A stretch of DNA of 64,000 bases. Origin: Chryseobacterium shigense (GTDB lineage: Bacteria > Bacteroidota > Bacteroidia > Flavobacteriales > Weeksellaceae). The first letter of the stretch is position 1, and the number at the start of each line of letters is the position of its first letter. The stretch lies in the NCBI RefSeq assembly GCF_014207845.1, contig NZ_JACHLC010000004.1, positions 1 to 64,000 of the forward strand. Reading direction: 5' to 3'. Below, in pieces: positions 28,490 to 37,205 of the stretch. Made by a program: the position numbers and the translations under genes. Below the pieces are notes generated by a model. The model was not told the DNA's origin, ran no database searches, and saw only the letters and a program-made list of their open reading frames with translations.

Positions 28490-30286
28490 TTACTTTTTGA
28501 TTGCTTTCACAGTAGATTGCGAGCCGTCCTTAAAATAGACGGTTACAAAATACATCCCTGTATTCAGCATGCTTAAATCAAGTTCTTTTGCAGCTCCTGT
28601 AAATGTTTTTACAGTTCTGCCTGAAGCATCCCCTACCGATACGGATTTCACTTCTCTGGTATCTGAAATATAAAGAATATCTTTGAACGGATTGGGATGA
28701 ACTGATACTTTCTTCATACTTTCTTTTACTTCTGATGTACTCAGCTGCGCGCTTTCAACTGTAAAGTTATCAACATAGAAGTTATAATCAGGATCGTCAT
28801 TTACACTTCCGTCCGTTGCGTAAAAAGCAAATACGGTATTGGCACTGTTATACCCTGTTAAAGTGTAAACGTACTGGGTTGATGTATTAGCAGGTGCATT
28901 AGCCTGATTCCAGGTTTGCAGAACGTTCCATGTAGTTCCGCCATCATTGGAGGCTAAAAACTGAACTACATCATCTGATCCCATCGGTGAGGCATTGGTA
29001 CTAAGATATGCTGCCACACCATAATCAAATTTAACTTTATATGTTCCTGCAGAAAGATTGAAAGGCACTGTTTTAAGCCATCCTGTTCTGCCTGTAGTAT
29101 ACAGATTGATTGTTGCCGATCCACCGGACCCTGTACCTAAAAATCCTCCTGAAGCCCAATAAGAAGTTGTTCCTGTAGGACCTGTAGCAGGAGTTCCTCC
29201 TGAAAGACCACTGCCCCAGCATGTTCCCGGAAAGCTGCTGAAATTATTAGTATATGCAGGAACCATAGAACCACACAAAGTGGTAAATGTTCCTGAAAAC
29301 GACCAGCCGCTTTGGGACGTCGCAGTACTGCAATTGGTTCTTACCCAATAATAATAAGTTGTACTGGGTGATAAAGACGGAATGTTAAATGATGTTCCTG
29401 TTACTCCCGGATGATTAGGCGCTGAGGCAGCTGTAGGCGCTGTAGAGCTGGTACTGTAATAAATATCATAACCCACTGCCTGAACGCTGGCTGGTACCGT
29501 CCATGAAACCTGAGCTGAACTTGAAGTAAGAGTTCCTACAGGCTGAAGTGTGGGAGCTACACAATCCGTATAAACATCAGCTGAAAAAGCAAAAACATTT
29601 GCTATTCCTGTACCGCTTACTTTCGTTACGGTGACACTTTGAATAGGTTTAGTCTGGTTAGCTGCATCAATACTCAGTGCGGCCTGATATAATCTCGGAT
29701 TTGTAGAATTCGGTTCCAAAACATTATTGGTCCTGTTGATTCTTCCGATTCCCTGGATTGCATAGCTTGACCCGCCATACCAGTCAGAGATACTTACCCC
29801 GGAAAATACCTGGGAAGTGTTGTCTGTAAAATTAACTGTTACATTAACTGTACATGCACCGCTACCACCGGTAGAAAGCATATACAGCTTAAAGGCAGGA
29901 ACCGGATTGGTAAACGTAAGCATCCCGCTATTACTTCCGGCTGTATTGCTGGAAATCTTTAAAGAATTGTTTCCGGACAGATCACCAAGCTTGAAACTCA
30001 ATCCTGATGTAGAGGCCACTGCTGAATTAATGATCCCGTTAACCGGAAGCCCGTAAGTAAGCGGAGTACTGCTGGAAGTAAGCTGAAAGTCCCTTGCCAC
30101 AAAAGCAAAAGATACACCGTCTACATCATCTGTGGTAGATGTTGCGGAAGAACCAATTCCATTAGCAATTACATCAGCCGTGTATCCGGACTGAACAGGC
30201 ATAGTCTGAAAATTTTGGGCATGTATTACTGATGCCGCGAATAGAGTCAAGGCATGCAGGACTCCCAATGGTAAATGTATTTTCAT
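28490..30286 (-). CDS. Secreted T9SS protein with fibronectin type III and jelly-roll-like domains
   Basis: 598 residues. Signal peptide ending IHAQ; a beta-rich N-terminal region to about 240; a fibronectin type III domain (about 242-336, 'APTLQPVGTLTSSSAQVSWTVP', 'GYDIYYS', 'LSPSTTYYYWVRTNC'); a jelly-roll region (about 340-510, 'YKVKFDYGVAAYL', 'NFYVDNFTVES'), similar to the MAM-like/choice-of-anchor domains of this phylum; and a T9SS type A sorting domain starting 'VSVHPNPFKDILYISD'. It should be displayed or released at the cell surface. No catalytic residues were seen; an adhesive or binding role is a guess. Confidence 0.83.
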   Translation of the reverse strand: MKIHLPLGVLHALTLFAASVIHAQNFQTMPVQSGYTADVIANGIGSSATSTTDDVDGVSFAFVARDFQLTSSSTPLTYGLPVNGIINSAVASTSGLSFKLGDLSGNNSLKISSNTAGSNSGMLTFTNPVPAFKLYMLSTGGSGACTVNVTVNFTDNTSQVFSGVSISDWYGGSSYAIQGIGRINRTNNVLEPNSTNPRLYQAALSIDAANQTKPIQSVTVTKVSGTGIANVFAFSADVYTDCVAPTLQPVGTLTSSSAQVSWTVPASVQAVGYDIYYSTSSTAPTAASAPNHPGVTGTSFNIPSLSPSTTYYYWVRTNCSTATSQSGWSFSGTFTTLCGSMVPAYTNNFSSFPGTCWGSGLSGGTPATGPTGTTSYWASGGFLGTGSGGSATINLYTTGRTGWLKTVPFNLSAGTYKVKFDYGVAAYLSTNASPMGSDDVVQFLASNDGGTTWNVLQTWNQANAPANTSTQYVYTLTGYNSANTVFAFYATDGSVNDDPDYNFYVDNFTVESAQLSTSEVKESMKKVSVHPNPFKDILYISDTREVKSVSVGDASGRTVKTFTGAAKELDLSMLNTGMYFVTVYFKDGSQSTVKAIKK

Positions 30287-30643
30287 AATTATTTTTATTA
30301 GTGCTTAAACTTAATAAAACAACCAATATAAAACAAATATTTTTACACAATAAATAAATATTCATCAATAATATTACGATATTGATATTTATATATAAAA
30401 ACATTATCTACTGACCAAATGTTTTATTCACATTTTATTGTATTATTTTAACAATTTCAATCATTTTGACAGCTATCAATTTCCAACAGCTATCATTTCA
30501 ATTAGCAACTGTAATAATCAGAAAGCAAGAATTAATTTTAATAAACTGATTTTCAACACAATTAAAAAGCCATTAAAATGAACAGCAGGTTATTTTATTA
30601 TTGGGAAATTAAATCTTATTTTTGCCATACAAATTTTTGAACA
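30287..30643. other. Divergent AT-rich intergenic region
   Basis: 357 bp between the T9SS gene (minus) and the aminotransferase gene (plus). It holds a TATTTTTG box (30617-30624) for the plus-strand gene; nothing else was recognised. Confidence 0.5.
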
Positions 30644-31849
30644 ATGCCAAATATTTCAAACAGAGCACAGCATATGCCTGCCTCACCGGTAAGAAAACTG
30701 GTTCCTTACGCTTTAAAAGCAAAACAGCAGGGGATAAAAGTATATCACCTTAATATCGGACAACCTGATATTGAAACACCGGAAACAGCTTTAAATGCTT
30801 TAAAGAATATTGACCTTAAAGTATTGGAATATGCACTTTCTGAAGGTAATATAGAATACAGAAAAGCTCTTACTGAGTATTATCATTCATTAGGTTTTTC
30901 AGATCTTACGCCTGATAATTTCATTGTTACCAACGGAGGTTCGGAAGCTTTAAACTTTGCTATTTCCACTTTATGTGATGATGGTGATGAAGTAATTATT
31001 CCTGAACCTTACTATGCCAACTATAATGGTTTCACCAGTGCGTTCAACGTTAATGTGGTAGCTGTACCGTCTACCATTGATACAGGTTTTGCCCTTCCTC
31101 CGGTTGAAGAATTTGAGAAAAAAATCACAGAAAAAACAAGAGCAATCGTTATCTGCAATCCGGGCAATCCTACAGGATATCTTTACACCCGTGAAGAGCT
31201 TCAGAAGCTTGCTGAAATTGCTTTAAAATATGATATTGTTGTTATCTCGGACGAAGTATACAGGGAATATGTTTATGATGGAAAGCAGCAGGTATCTATG
31301 CTGGATTTTCCTGAACTTAGCGACAACTGTATTATCATAGATTCAGAATCCAAGCGTTATTCTATGTGTGGAGTGAGAATCGGATGTATGGTAACACGCT
31401 CTAAAAAGATCCATGATGCAGCTATGCTTTTTGCACAGGCAAGACTTAGCCCCGTTCTTTTGGGCCAGATTGCAGCTGCGGCTGCACATCAAAACGATGG
31501 AGCTTACATCAGATCGGTAAGAGAAGAATATACCCACAGAAGAAATATACTGGTAGATCTTCTGAATGCCATTCCCGGAGTAATTTGTCCAAAACCGAGA
31601 GGAGCCTTTTATTGTGTTGCAGAACTTCCGGTAGATGATACTGAGAAATTCGCTCAATGGCTTTTGGAAAAATATTCCCTTAACAAGGAAACGATCATGG
31701 TAGCTCCTGCAGGAGGATTCTACAGCAACCCTGAATTGGGAAAAAAACAGGTAAGAATTGCTTATGTCCTGAAAGAGGAAGATCTTAAGAAAAGTGTTGA
31801 GATTCTTAAAGATGCATTAAAGAAATACAGAGAAGAATTCAGTCTCTAA
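30644..31849 (+). CDS. Class I/II PLP-dependent aminotransferase (aspartate aminotransferase-like)
   Basis: 401 residues, cytoplasmic. Fold-type I features: 'LNIGQPDIETPE', 'VTNGGSEALNFAI', 'ICNPGNPTGYLYT', 'VISDEVYREYVYDG', and the PLP-lysine segment 'SESKRYSMCGVRIG'. The late arginine is in 'QVRIAYV'. It moves an amino group between an amino acid and a 2-oxo acid; the exact substrate cannot be read from sequence. A TATTTTTG box ends 20 bp before the ATG. A lipoprotein gene follows 11 bp downstream, then murB, giving a likely operon. Confidence 0.92.
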   Translation: MPNISNRAQHMPASPVRKLVPYALKAKQQGIKVYHLNIGQPDIETPETALNALKNIDLKVLEYALSEGNIEYRKALTEYYHSLGFSDLTPDNFIVTNGGSEALNFAISTLCDDGDEVIIPEPYYANYNGFTSAFNVNVVAVPSTIDTGFALPPVEEFEKKITEKTRAIVICNPGNPTGYLYTREELQKLAEIALKYDIVVISDEVYREYVYDGKQQVSMLDFPELSDNCIIIDSESKRYSMCGVRIGCMVTRSKKIHDAAMLFAQARLSPVLLGQIAAAAAHQNDGAYIRSVREEYTHRRNILVDLLNAIPGVICPKPRGAFYCVAELPVDDTEKFAQWLLEKYSLNKETIMVAPAGGFYSNPELGKKQVRIAYVLKEEDLKKSVEILKDALKKYREEFSL

Positions 31850-31860
31850 AAAAATAATAT

Positions 31861-32346
31861 ATGATGCCGGCAAGAAAAAATAAATCCCTGAAATTCCTGT
31901 TTTCAATATTTTTGCTGCCGGCATTTTTTTCCTGTGACGGAAAGAAAGAACAAACTTCTGGTCAAAAAAACGCGAATGAAATAACTTTTATCAGTTTATC
32001 CAATATCGGTGGCGACCAGGGAGACTACAAAATCATTAAAGTCACAAAAGATTCCATACATGCAGAACAGGGCATTACAGCCCGCCGGATTCACACAGAA
32101 TGGGACTCGGCCATTAGTGCACATACATGGGAATATCTTATCTCATCGATCAATACAAAAGATCTTGATATAATACAAAGCTCTCCAAGCAAACAATCCG
32201 TAGACGGCATTGATGAGACTTTCCAGATAAGAACCCCGAAGAAGGCTCATATCTACGTTAATTCTTATGCAGACACAGTGCATTACAAACAGCTAAAGCA
32301 GTTTAAAGAACAGCTCAGCATTATTATTCCCAAAGAATACAGATAA
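31861..32346 (+). CDS. Small predicted lipoprotein, function unknown
   Basis: 161 residues. A basic N-terminus, hydrophobic core and 'AFFSCDGK' give a lipoprotein signal with Cys at about 25. The mature part contains 'EITFISLSNIGGDQGDYKIIKVTKDSIHAEQG' and resembles short beta-rich envelope proteins of the phylum. It lies between the aminotransferase (11 bp) and murB (3 bp), so it is co-transcribed with them. No motif assigns a function. Start could be 31861 or 31864. Confidence 0.75.
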   Translation: MMPARKNKSLKFLFSIFLLPAFFSCDGKKEQTSGQKNANEITFISLSNIGGDQGDYKIIKVTKDSIHAEQGITARRIHTEWDSAISAHTWEYLISSINTKDLDIIQSSPSKQSVDGIDETFQIRTPKKAHIYVNSYADTVHYKQLKQFKEQLSIIIPKEYR

Positions 32347-32349
32347 ACC

Positions 32350-33363
32350 ATGCAAGAAAATTTCTCCTTACAACCTTATAATACATTCGGCGTTGACGTT
32401 AATGCAAAATACTTTGCTGAAGTACAGAGTATTGAAGAATTGAAAAACGCAATCAGCTATTCAAGAAAACATGAGCTTCCAATTTTACTTCTGGGCGGAG
32501 GAAGCAATATCCTGCTGACTAAAGATTTTGATGGCCTGGCCATTAAACTCAGCTTAAAAGGAATTTCAGAGGAAGATCTTAACGGGAATGAAGTACTGGT
32601 AACCGCAAAGGCCGGAGAAAACTGGCATGAATTTGTGTTATACAGTCTTGAAAAAAACTATGGCGGGCTGGAAAATCTTTCCCTGATTCCCGGAAATGTA
32701 GGCACTTCACCCATGCAGAACATTGGAGCTTACGGAACTGAAATAAAAGACATTTTTGTCAGCTGTACCGTCTTGGATCTTGAAAGCCTTGAACTTAAAA
32801 CATTTAATCTTGAACAGTGCCGTTTTGGTTACAGGGATTCTATTTTCAAGCAGGAAGGAAAAGGAAGATATGTGATTCTGGAAGTGAGTTTTAAATTAAC
32901 AAAGAAAGATCACCGCATCAAAACGGAATACGGAGCGATAAAAACAGAACTGGAAAATCTAGGGATTTCTTCACCTACAATCCAGGATGTTTCAAAGGCT
33001 GTTATCAATATCAGACAAAGCAAACTGCCGAATCCAAAAGAAACAGGAAATGCAGGAAGCTTCTTTAAAAACCCCACCATTCCTTTAACTCAGTTTGAAG
33101 ACCTGAAACAGAAATTTGAAAATATTCCGGGATATCCGAACGGAAATGAAGTAAAAGTACCTGCCGGATGGCTGATTGAGCAATGCGGATGGAAAGGCAA
33201 ACAAATAGGCAATGTTGCTTCGCATAAACTTCAGGCATTGGTCATTGTGAATGCTACAGGAAAAGCTACAGGAAAGGAAATTTTTGATTTTTCAACAGAG
33301 ATTATTAATTCTGTTAAAGAGAAATTCGGGATTGAGCTTGAGCGGGAAGTGAATATTTTATAA
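32350..33363 (+). CDS. murB: UDP-N-acetylenolpyruvoylglucosamine reductase MurB
   Basis: 337 residues, type I (E. coli-like). It reduces the enolpyruvyl group made by MurA, using FAD and NADPH. Visible are the FAD-binding 'LLLGGGSNILLT', 'IPGNVGTSPMQNIGAYG', the type I loop 'CRFGYRDSIFK', catalytic Ser in 'GNAGSFFKNP', and the end segment 'GIELEREVNIL' with the late Glu. All expected residues are present. murA lies 12 kb away in the same window but in a separate unit. Confidence 0.96.
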   Translation: MQENFSLQPYNTFGVDVNAKYFAEVQSIEELKNAISYSRKHELPILLLGGGSNILLTKDFDGLAIKLSLKGISEEDLNGNEVLVTAKAGENWHEFVLYSLEKNYGGLENLSLIPGNVGTSPMQNIGAYGTEIKDIFVSCTVLDLESLELKTFNLEQCRFGYRDSIFKQEGKGRYVILEVSFKLTKKDHRIKTEYGAIKTELENLGISSPTIQDVSKAVINIRQSKLPNPKETGNAGSFFKNPTIPLTQFEDLKQKFENIPGYPNGNEVKVPAGWLIEQCGWKGKQIGNVASHKLQALVIVNATGKATGKEIFDFSTEIINSVKEKFGIELEREVNIL

Positions 33364-33395
33364 TTAATTATGAAAGAATTCGAGCTCCATATTTT

Positions 33396-33875
33396 TTAAT
33401 CATGGGCAAACCCCCAAAAAATTTTCTCATCGGCTCCGCTATCTGCGCAGGTGAAGGAATGGGTTAATGTTTTCGGAGTAATAACAATACTGTCTTTTTT
33501 AAATAATAATCCCTGCAATCCTTTCCCACAAATCCTGCCGGACTTTTTATCTATATTCCCCAGAATTACCAAAGTATGATCCACTCCTGCATCAGGGTAG
33601 GAAAAATTTTCAACTTTATTTCCCTCCCACCTGAGAAAATAGCATGGAGGTGAAATTTTTATACTTCCTGATCCGGATAGTTTTGAATCAATCTTTAATT
33701 CCGCTTTTCCATTATTATCTATTAATTCTAATAACACCCCGTCAATCAATGTGGTATCAGTAACTATTACAGCATTACTTTCAGTAATTGATTGAGGTAA
33801 TTTCTCTTTATCTTTTTTACATGAAAGAATGAGAAATAAAATTGAAACTACAAATAATATATTTTTCATGATCAT
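33396..33875 (-). CDS. Lipoprotein, candidate immunity protein for the Tae4-like effector
   Basis: 159 residues. A signal with lipobox 'LILSC' (Cys19 from the first ATG) places it in the periplasm-facing membrane, where a Tae4 amidase would act. The mature domain is beta-rich and has three further cysteines ('PPCYFLRW', 'GRICGKG', 'SFTCADSG'). It begins 1 bp after the effector gene ends (or 7 bp with the second ATG), a spacing typical of effector-immunity pairs. I see no clear likeness to the known Tai4 family, so the role rests on position and location only. Confidence 0.55.
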   Translation of the reverse strand: MIMKNILFVVSILFLILSCKKDKEKLPQSITESNAVIVTDTTLIDGVLLELIDNNGKAELKIDSKLSGSGSIKISPPCYFLRWEGNKVENFSYPDAGVDHTLVILGNIDKKSGRICGKGLQGLLFKKDSIVITPKTLTHSFTCADSGADEKIFWGFAHD

Positions 33876-33876
33876 T

Positions 33877-34317
33877 TTAAATTAAAGGCCAAAACCAGAT
33901 CTCAGTACCCCTGGACAGATAATCGTAAGCATCACCGCCTTTCAGTTCTATACCATTCCATACATCAATGTGATCGGTAGCGCCCCATCCATCTTTAATG
34001 AAGATAATTCCTTTTGCGTTTCTAAAGCTTTTATGGCTCATCGTTGGATATTTTTCCCGTTCCAACAGCAACCTGTTTCCAAAAATTTCAGAATGTGTAT
34101 TAATCCAGCTGGCAAGTTCCTGTGCCCTCAAAATATGTTTAAAGCCATCTTCATGCCTTTCCCAACATTTCACACCTCCAAATGACATCAGATCTACCCC
34201 TGATTTTTCGAGAGCTACGCTCATACGAATGGCACATTGATTAGCATGCTTCGATCTGTCACAAGGAAATACCCCGTTACCCGGGTGATTTTTCCATAAA
34301 ATATCAAACCTCACCAT
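33877..34317 (-). CDS. tae4: Tae4-like type VI amidase effector
   Basis: 146 residues from the ATG at 34317. Tae4 enzymes cut the D-Glu-mDAP bond of peptidoglycan in a rival's periplasm. Family features: 'FDILWKNHPG' near the N-terminus, nucleophile Cys28 in 'ANQCAIRMSVAL', 'ILRAQELASWI', and His116 in 'TDHIDVWNG'. No signal peptide, as expected for a T6SS cargo. A longer frame starts with TTG at 34395, but that codon lies inside a TATTTTTG promoter box, so the ATG is preferred. No T6SS structural gene is in the window. A lipoprotein gene follows at once and is the likely immunity partner. Confidence 0.82.
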   Translation of the reverse strand: MVRFDILWKNHPGNGVFPCDRSKHANQCAIRMSVALEKSGVDLMSFGGVKCWERHEDGFKHILRAQELASWINTHSEIFGNRLLLEREKYPTMSHKSFRNAKGIIFIKDGWGATDHIDVWNGIELKGGDAYDYLSRGTEIWFWPLI

Positions 34318-34392
34318 ATCAAAATAGTTTTTCTCTAAGTTAGCAAATCTTACATTATTCACAAATTTGGGAATACTTTTTTTTAATATATT

Positions 34393-34400
34393 CAAAAATA
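34393..34400 (-). promoter_or_regulatory. -7 box upstream of tae4; excludes the TTG start
   Basis: TATTTTTG on the minus strand (34400-34393). It contains the only upstream start codon (TTG, 34395-34393) and implies a leader of about 70 nt to the ATG at 34317. No good -33 element was found. Confidence 0.5.
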
Positions 34401-34407
34401 AAAATTA

Positions 34408-34422
34408 CCGGATCACATCCGG
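34408..34422. promoter_or_regulatory. GC-rich palindrome between tae4 and proC
   Basis: CCGGAT-CAC-ATCCGG, a perfect 6-bp inverted repeat with a 3-nt centre, just upstream of the tae4 -7 box in a divergent, AT-rich region. Candidate operator; no upstream minus-strand gene needs a terminator here. Confidence 0.4.
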
Positions 34423-34465
34423 GAAAGATAAAAACATTATTTTAGCTGAAAAAAGAGCACATAAC

Positions 34466-35269
34466 ATGAAAATCGCTATTCTCGGAGCCGGCAATATGGG
34501 CCTGTCCTTTTCAAAATCATTTTTAAAATATGAACTGATCAAACCGGAAAATCTTCACCTGATCACAAGAAATCAGTCCAAAATTTCCAGGATAGCAGAA
34601 GAGTTTCCAAAATCCACCATTTCCACTTTTGAAGAAACCAAAGAACTGGATGCCGATCTTATTATTGTTGCTGTAAAGCCTCAGGATTTCCAGCATGTTA
34701 CCCAGAATTTTCAGTTTACATTAAAAGAAAACCAGATGGTTCTTTCCATCATGGCCGGAATCAAGATTGAGAAAATTCAGAAATTATTAAATCATCCTCT
34801 TGTTGTAAGAGCCATGCCGAACTCTCCTACCCTTTTAGGAATGGGAATTACAGGCTATACTGCCGCAGAAGGCATTTCTTTCAGCCAGTTGATTAATATT
34901 GAAAGACTACTGAACAGTACCGGAAGGTCCGTATATCTGGAAAATGAAGATCTGCTTGATGGTGTCACCGCACTTTCAGGAAGCGGGCCTGCTTACTTCT
35001 ACTATATTATTGATGCCATGATAAAAGCCGGTATAGAAATGGGCATAGAGGAAAATCTCTCTAAACTTTTCGTAAAGCAGACTATGCTTGGCGCTTATCA
35101 CCTGATCAACAATTCTGAAAAGAGCCTTGAAGAACTTATTAAAGATGTAGCCTCCAAAGGCGGAACTACTGAAGCTGCTTTAAAAACTTTCAACGATCAA
35201 AATCTTAAAGAAGTTTTAAAAAGCGGAATCTTAAATGCAGAAAAGAGAGCTAAAGAACTAAACGGCTAA
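34466..35269 (+). CDS. proC: Pyrroline-5-carboxylate reductase ProC
   Basis: 267 residues from the ATG at 34466, where the Rossmann motif begins ('MKIAILGAGNMGLSFSKSF'). It reduces pyrroline-5-carboxylate to proline with NAD(P)H. The signature 'ALSGSGPAYFYYIIDAM' and the C-terminal 'VASKGGTTEAAL' are intact. Upstream in-frame codons to 34367 would only add unrelated residues across the tae4 promoter. The 3' end overlaps the convergent VanZ-like gene by 20 bp. Confidence 0.94.
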   Translation: MKIAILGAGNMGLSFSKSFLKYELIKPENLHLITRNQSKISRIAEEFPKSTISTFEETKELDADLIIVAVKPQDFQHVTQNFQFTLKENQMVLSIMAGIKIEKIQKLLNHPLVVRAMPNSPTLLGMGITGYTAAEGISFSQLINIERLLNSTGRSVYLENEDLLDGVTALSGSGPAYFYYIIDAMIKAGIEMGIEENLSKLFVKQTMLGAYHLINNSEKSLEELIKDVASKGGTTEAALKTFNDQNLKEVLKSGILNAEKRAKELNG

Positions 35270-35681
35270 ATCTTTTCTCAATCAACCGGCAAAGCAACCA
35301 TCCGAGATACACCCCAAAAGTATTAAGAATGATATCGTCTACCTCAAATATTCCCATTCTTGTAAAGTACTGAAGCGCCTCAATAATAACAATGGAGGAA
35401 ATAAATGCGTAAAGAAGTGTTCTCAGGTCCCTGAACCGGGGGAAAGCCCAGCCAAGAAATCCAAAAGGCACAAACATTACGATATTACCTAAAACAATAG
35501 TCACAATATATTTCAGTTCAACAGCATTGTGGATAAATTCTAACGTGGAAAAAACAGGTTCCACCGTAATCTGGTTATCTTCATACTGATACCTCCCCAT
35601 TCCAAAAAACATGAGGTAAAGTAAAAACAATGTATACGGCGCAATAATGATTTTATAAAATTTCTTTAACATCGGATGCAA
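35250..35681 (-). CDS. VanZ-like membrane protein
   Basis: 143 residues with about four transmembrane helices. The VanZ-like pattern is present: 'NIVMFVPFGFLGWAFP', 'SIVIIEALQYFTRMGIFEVDDIILNTFGVYLGWLL', with the conserved E-x-x-Q and D-D-x-x-x-N residues. Family members are small inner-membrane proteins, some linked to teicoplanin resistance in Gram-positives; in flavobacteria the role is unknown. The last codons overlap proC in a convergent arrangement. Start at 35681 or the next ATG at 35672. Confidence 0.85.
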   Translation of the reverse strand: MHPMLKKFYKIIIAPYTLFLLYLMFFGMGRYQYEDNQITVEPVFSTLEFIHNAVELKYIVTIVLGNIVMFVPFGFLGWAFPRFRDLRTLLYAFISSIVIIEALQYFTRMGIFEVDDIILNTFGVYLGWLLCRLIEKRFSRLVL

Positions 35682-35754
35682 ATTTATTCATTTCAAAAAC
35701 ATTAAATCCATTGTTAAATTAATTTAAAGCAGTATAAAAAATCACAGAGCATAA

Positions 35755-35779
35755 AAAGAGAGCCGGTCCGGCTCTCTTT
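35755..35779 (-). terminator. Intrinsic terminator of the SnoaL/APCDD1-like unit
   Basis: Ten-bp perfect stem AAAGAGAGCC/GGCTCTCTTT with a 5-nt loop; several T residues follow on the minus strand. Confidence 0.85.
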
Positions 35780-35794
35780 GTTATTCAATCATTG

Positions 35795-36358
35795 CTATTT
35801 TCTTATCATTGGAATCTGTAGATTCGTTGGCCGGTTTTCCTCTGTATCAAAGCCTCTCCCGTCAATATTTCTTGCTCCCCAGAACATCATGTCATTAAAA
35901 ATATAAATAAGGTCATATTCCTTAAAAACCTGTCCTTCAGCCAAACCGAAAGGGAGAAACTTTTTCTTTAAAATATTTTGAGGCTTATTCACTTCCCAGT
36001 TTTCAAAATCATCTTTAGCCAAATTGTTGAGAAGATCTGCAAATCCCTGGTGCAAAGGAGTTACTTCATAAGCTTCATCCGCAGTAAAATCTACTTTTTG
36101 CGCATCTTTTGCAATAGGATGAGCCCCCTTCCATTCCGTATGTCCTTTAATGAACATTTTAGCCAAAGGAATTTCACCAAACGAGTCTGCATAATTGATA
36201 ATCTCCAGCTCAAACCGGTCTTCCGGAAGAAAAGCAAATGATCTTTTTAAATAAAACGGTTTCAAAGTCCCGTTCTCATTCTTTAAAGAACTCGGACGAA
36301 TTTCAACAGCAATACTCTCCCAATTCCCTAAAGAATTCTGTTTTACCTGTTCCAACAT
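35795..36358 (-). CDS. Conserved protein with APCDD1-like pattern
   Basis: 187 residues, no signal peptide. The opening 'LGNWESIAVEIRPSS...FYLKRSFAFLPEDRFELEIINYAD...IPLAKMFIKGHTEW' resembles the beta-barrel APCDD1 domain seen in eukaryotic Wnt inhibitors and some bacterial proteins; this is a pattern match, not a computed one. The second half is acidic and ends 'NLQIPMIRK'. It follows the SnoaL-like gene by 21 bp, and both lie divergent from an HxlR regulator that probably controls them. Function unknown. Confidence 0.6.
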   Translation of the reverse strand: MLEQVKQNSLGNWESIAVEIRPSSLKNENGTLKPFYLKRSFAFLPEDRFELEIINYADSFGEIPLAKMFIKGHTEWKGAHPIAKDAQKVDFTADEAYEVTPLHQGFADLLNNLAKDDFENWEVNKPQNILKKKFLPFGLAEGQVFKEYDLIYIFNDMMFWGARNIDGRGFDTEENRPTNLQIPMIRK

Positions 36359-36379
36359 ATTATTTTATTTTTAAATGAA

Positions 36380-36748
36380 TTATATCGGAAACATTACATT
36401 GCCATTAGCTGAATCTTCAGCTTTTACTTCTTCCTGCATCACATCCCAGTGCTCCGTTATCCTGCCTTCGCTTACCTTAAAGATATCTACCGCGATCATA
36501 TTTTTACCATTCCAGTTTTCATAACGGCCATGTATCATCACAACTCCATTACTTTCTGTAACTGTTCCGGGAGTATACCTGAAGTTTTCCGGCAAGGAAG
36601 GAACAAATTGTTTTAAAACTTCAGTTCCATTGGGAATTCCTGGATTATGCTGAATATAATTATCCGAGAAATATGTATCAAACGCTGAAATATCCCGGTT
36701 AACAAATACATCTGTAATTGCCTTTAATACCAATTCTTTATTGTTCAT
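36380..36748 (-). CDS. SnoaL-like (NTF2 fold) polyketide-cyclase-type protein
   Basis: 122 residues. The fold signature is clear: 'AFDTYFSDNYIQHNPGIPNG', 'VVMIHGRYENW', 'IAVDIFKVSEGRITEHWDVMQ'. Such small cone-shaped proteins bind hydrophobic ligands or catalyse isomerisation or hydration; the substrate cannot be inferred. It is the first gene of a two-gene unit and begins 94 bp from the divergent HxlR regulator. Confidence 0.88.
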   Translation of the reverse strand: MNNKELVLKAITDVFVNRDISAFDTYFSDNYIQHNPGIPNGTEVLKQFVPSLPENFRYTPGTVTESNGVVMIHGRYENWNGKNMIAVDIFKVSEGRITEHWDVMQEEVKAEDSANGNVMFPI

Positions 36749-36754
36749 ATTTTG

Positions 36755-36786
36755 TTGTTTTTATAGATACGAAGTTATTATATTTG
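36755..36786 (+). promoter_or_regulatory. Promoter of the HxlR regulator gene
   Basis: TTG (36755-36757), 21-nt spacer, TATATTTG (36779-36786). It lies in the divergent region close to the SnoaL start, so the regulator could control both directions from one site. Confidence 0.55.
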
Positions 36787-36841
36787 TTAAAATAAATAAT
36801 ACTAGTCTCATTAATTAGTTATAGTATATTTTTTTAGACCA

Positions 36842-37183
36842 ATGGAAAATAAAAGAAAAAATAAAGATTTCAATCCTAATAATTGTCCGGTCACTCATTT
36901 CTACAACAAAGTAGGAGGAAAATGGAAAACGGTGATTATGTACGGAATAAGCATGAATGTCAACCGCTTTAGCCTTCTTCAGAAAGCAATTCCCATGATC
37001 AGCAAGCAAATGCTTGTTAACCAGCTGAGAGAAATGGAAGAAGACAATATTATTGAAAGAATAATTTATGCCGAAATTCCGCCAAGAGTGGAATACAAAC
37101 TTACGGAATACGGAAAAACCTTTATGCCCGTACTTATGACCATCCAGGATTGGGGGCTCAAAGATATGACTCTGAAAAATTAA
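36842..37183 (+). CDS. HxlR-family winged-helix regulator
   Basis: 113 residues. The HxlR pattern is complete: N-terminal Cys in 'NCPVTHFYNKVGGKWKTVIMYGI', recognition region 'RFSLLQKAIPMISKQMLVNQLREMEEDNIIERIIY', wing 'IPPRVEYKLTEYGKTF'. Members often sense electrophiles or oxidants through the N-terminal cysteine and regulate adjacent genes. The divergent SnoaL/APCDD1-like pair is the likely target. Confidence 0.9.
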   Translation: MENKRKNKDFNPNNCPVTHFYNKVGGKWKTVIMYGISMNVNRFSLLQKAIPMISKQMLVNQLREMEEDNIIERIIYAEIPPRVEYKLTEYGKTFMPVLMTIQDWGLKDMTLKN

Positions 37184-37205
37184 TGTTTTAATAATTCCGT
37201 TTGAC

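Noticed and set aside
34318..34395. N-terminal extension of the Tae4-like protein from TTG
   Set aside because: The TTG lies inside a TATTTTTG promoter box and the added residues have no Tae4 likeness.
33396..34400. A full type VI secretion cluster around the Tae4-like gene
   Set aside because: Neighbouring genes are murB, proC and a VanZ-like gene; no Tss or Hcp/VgrG genes are present.
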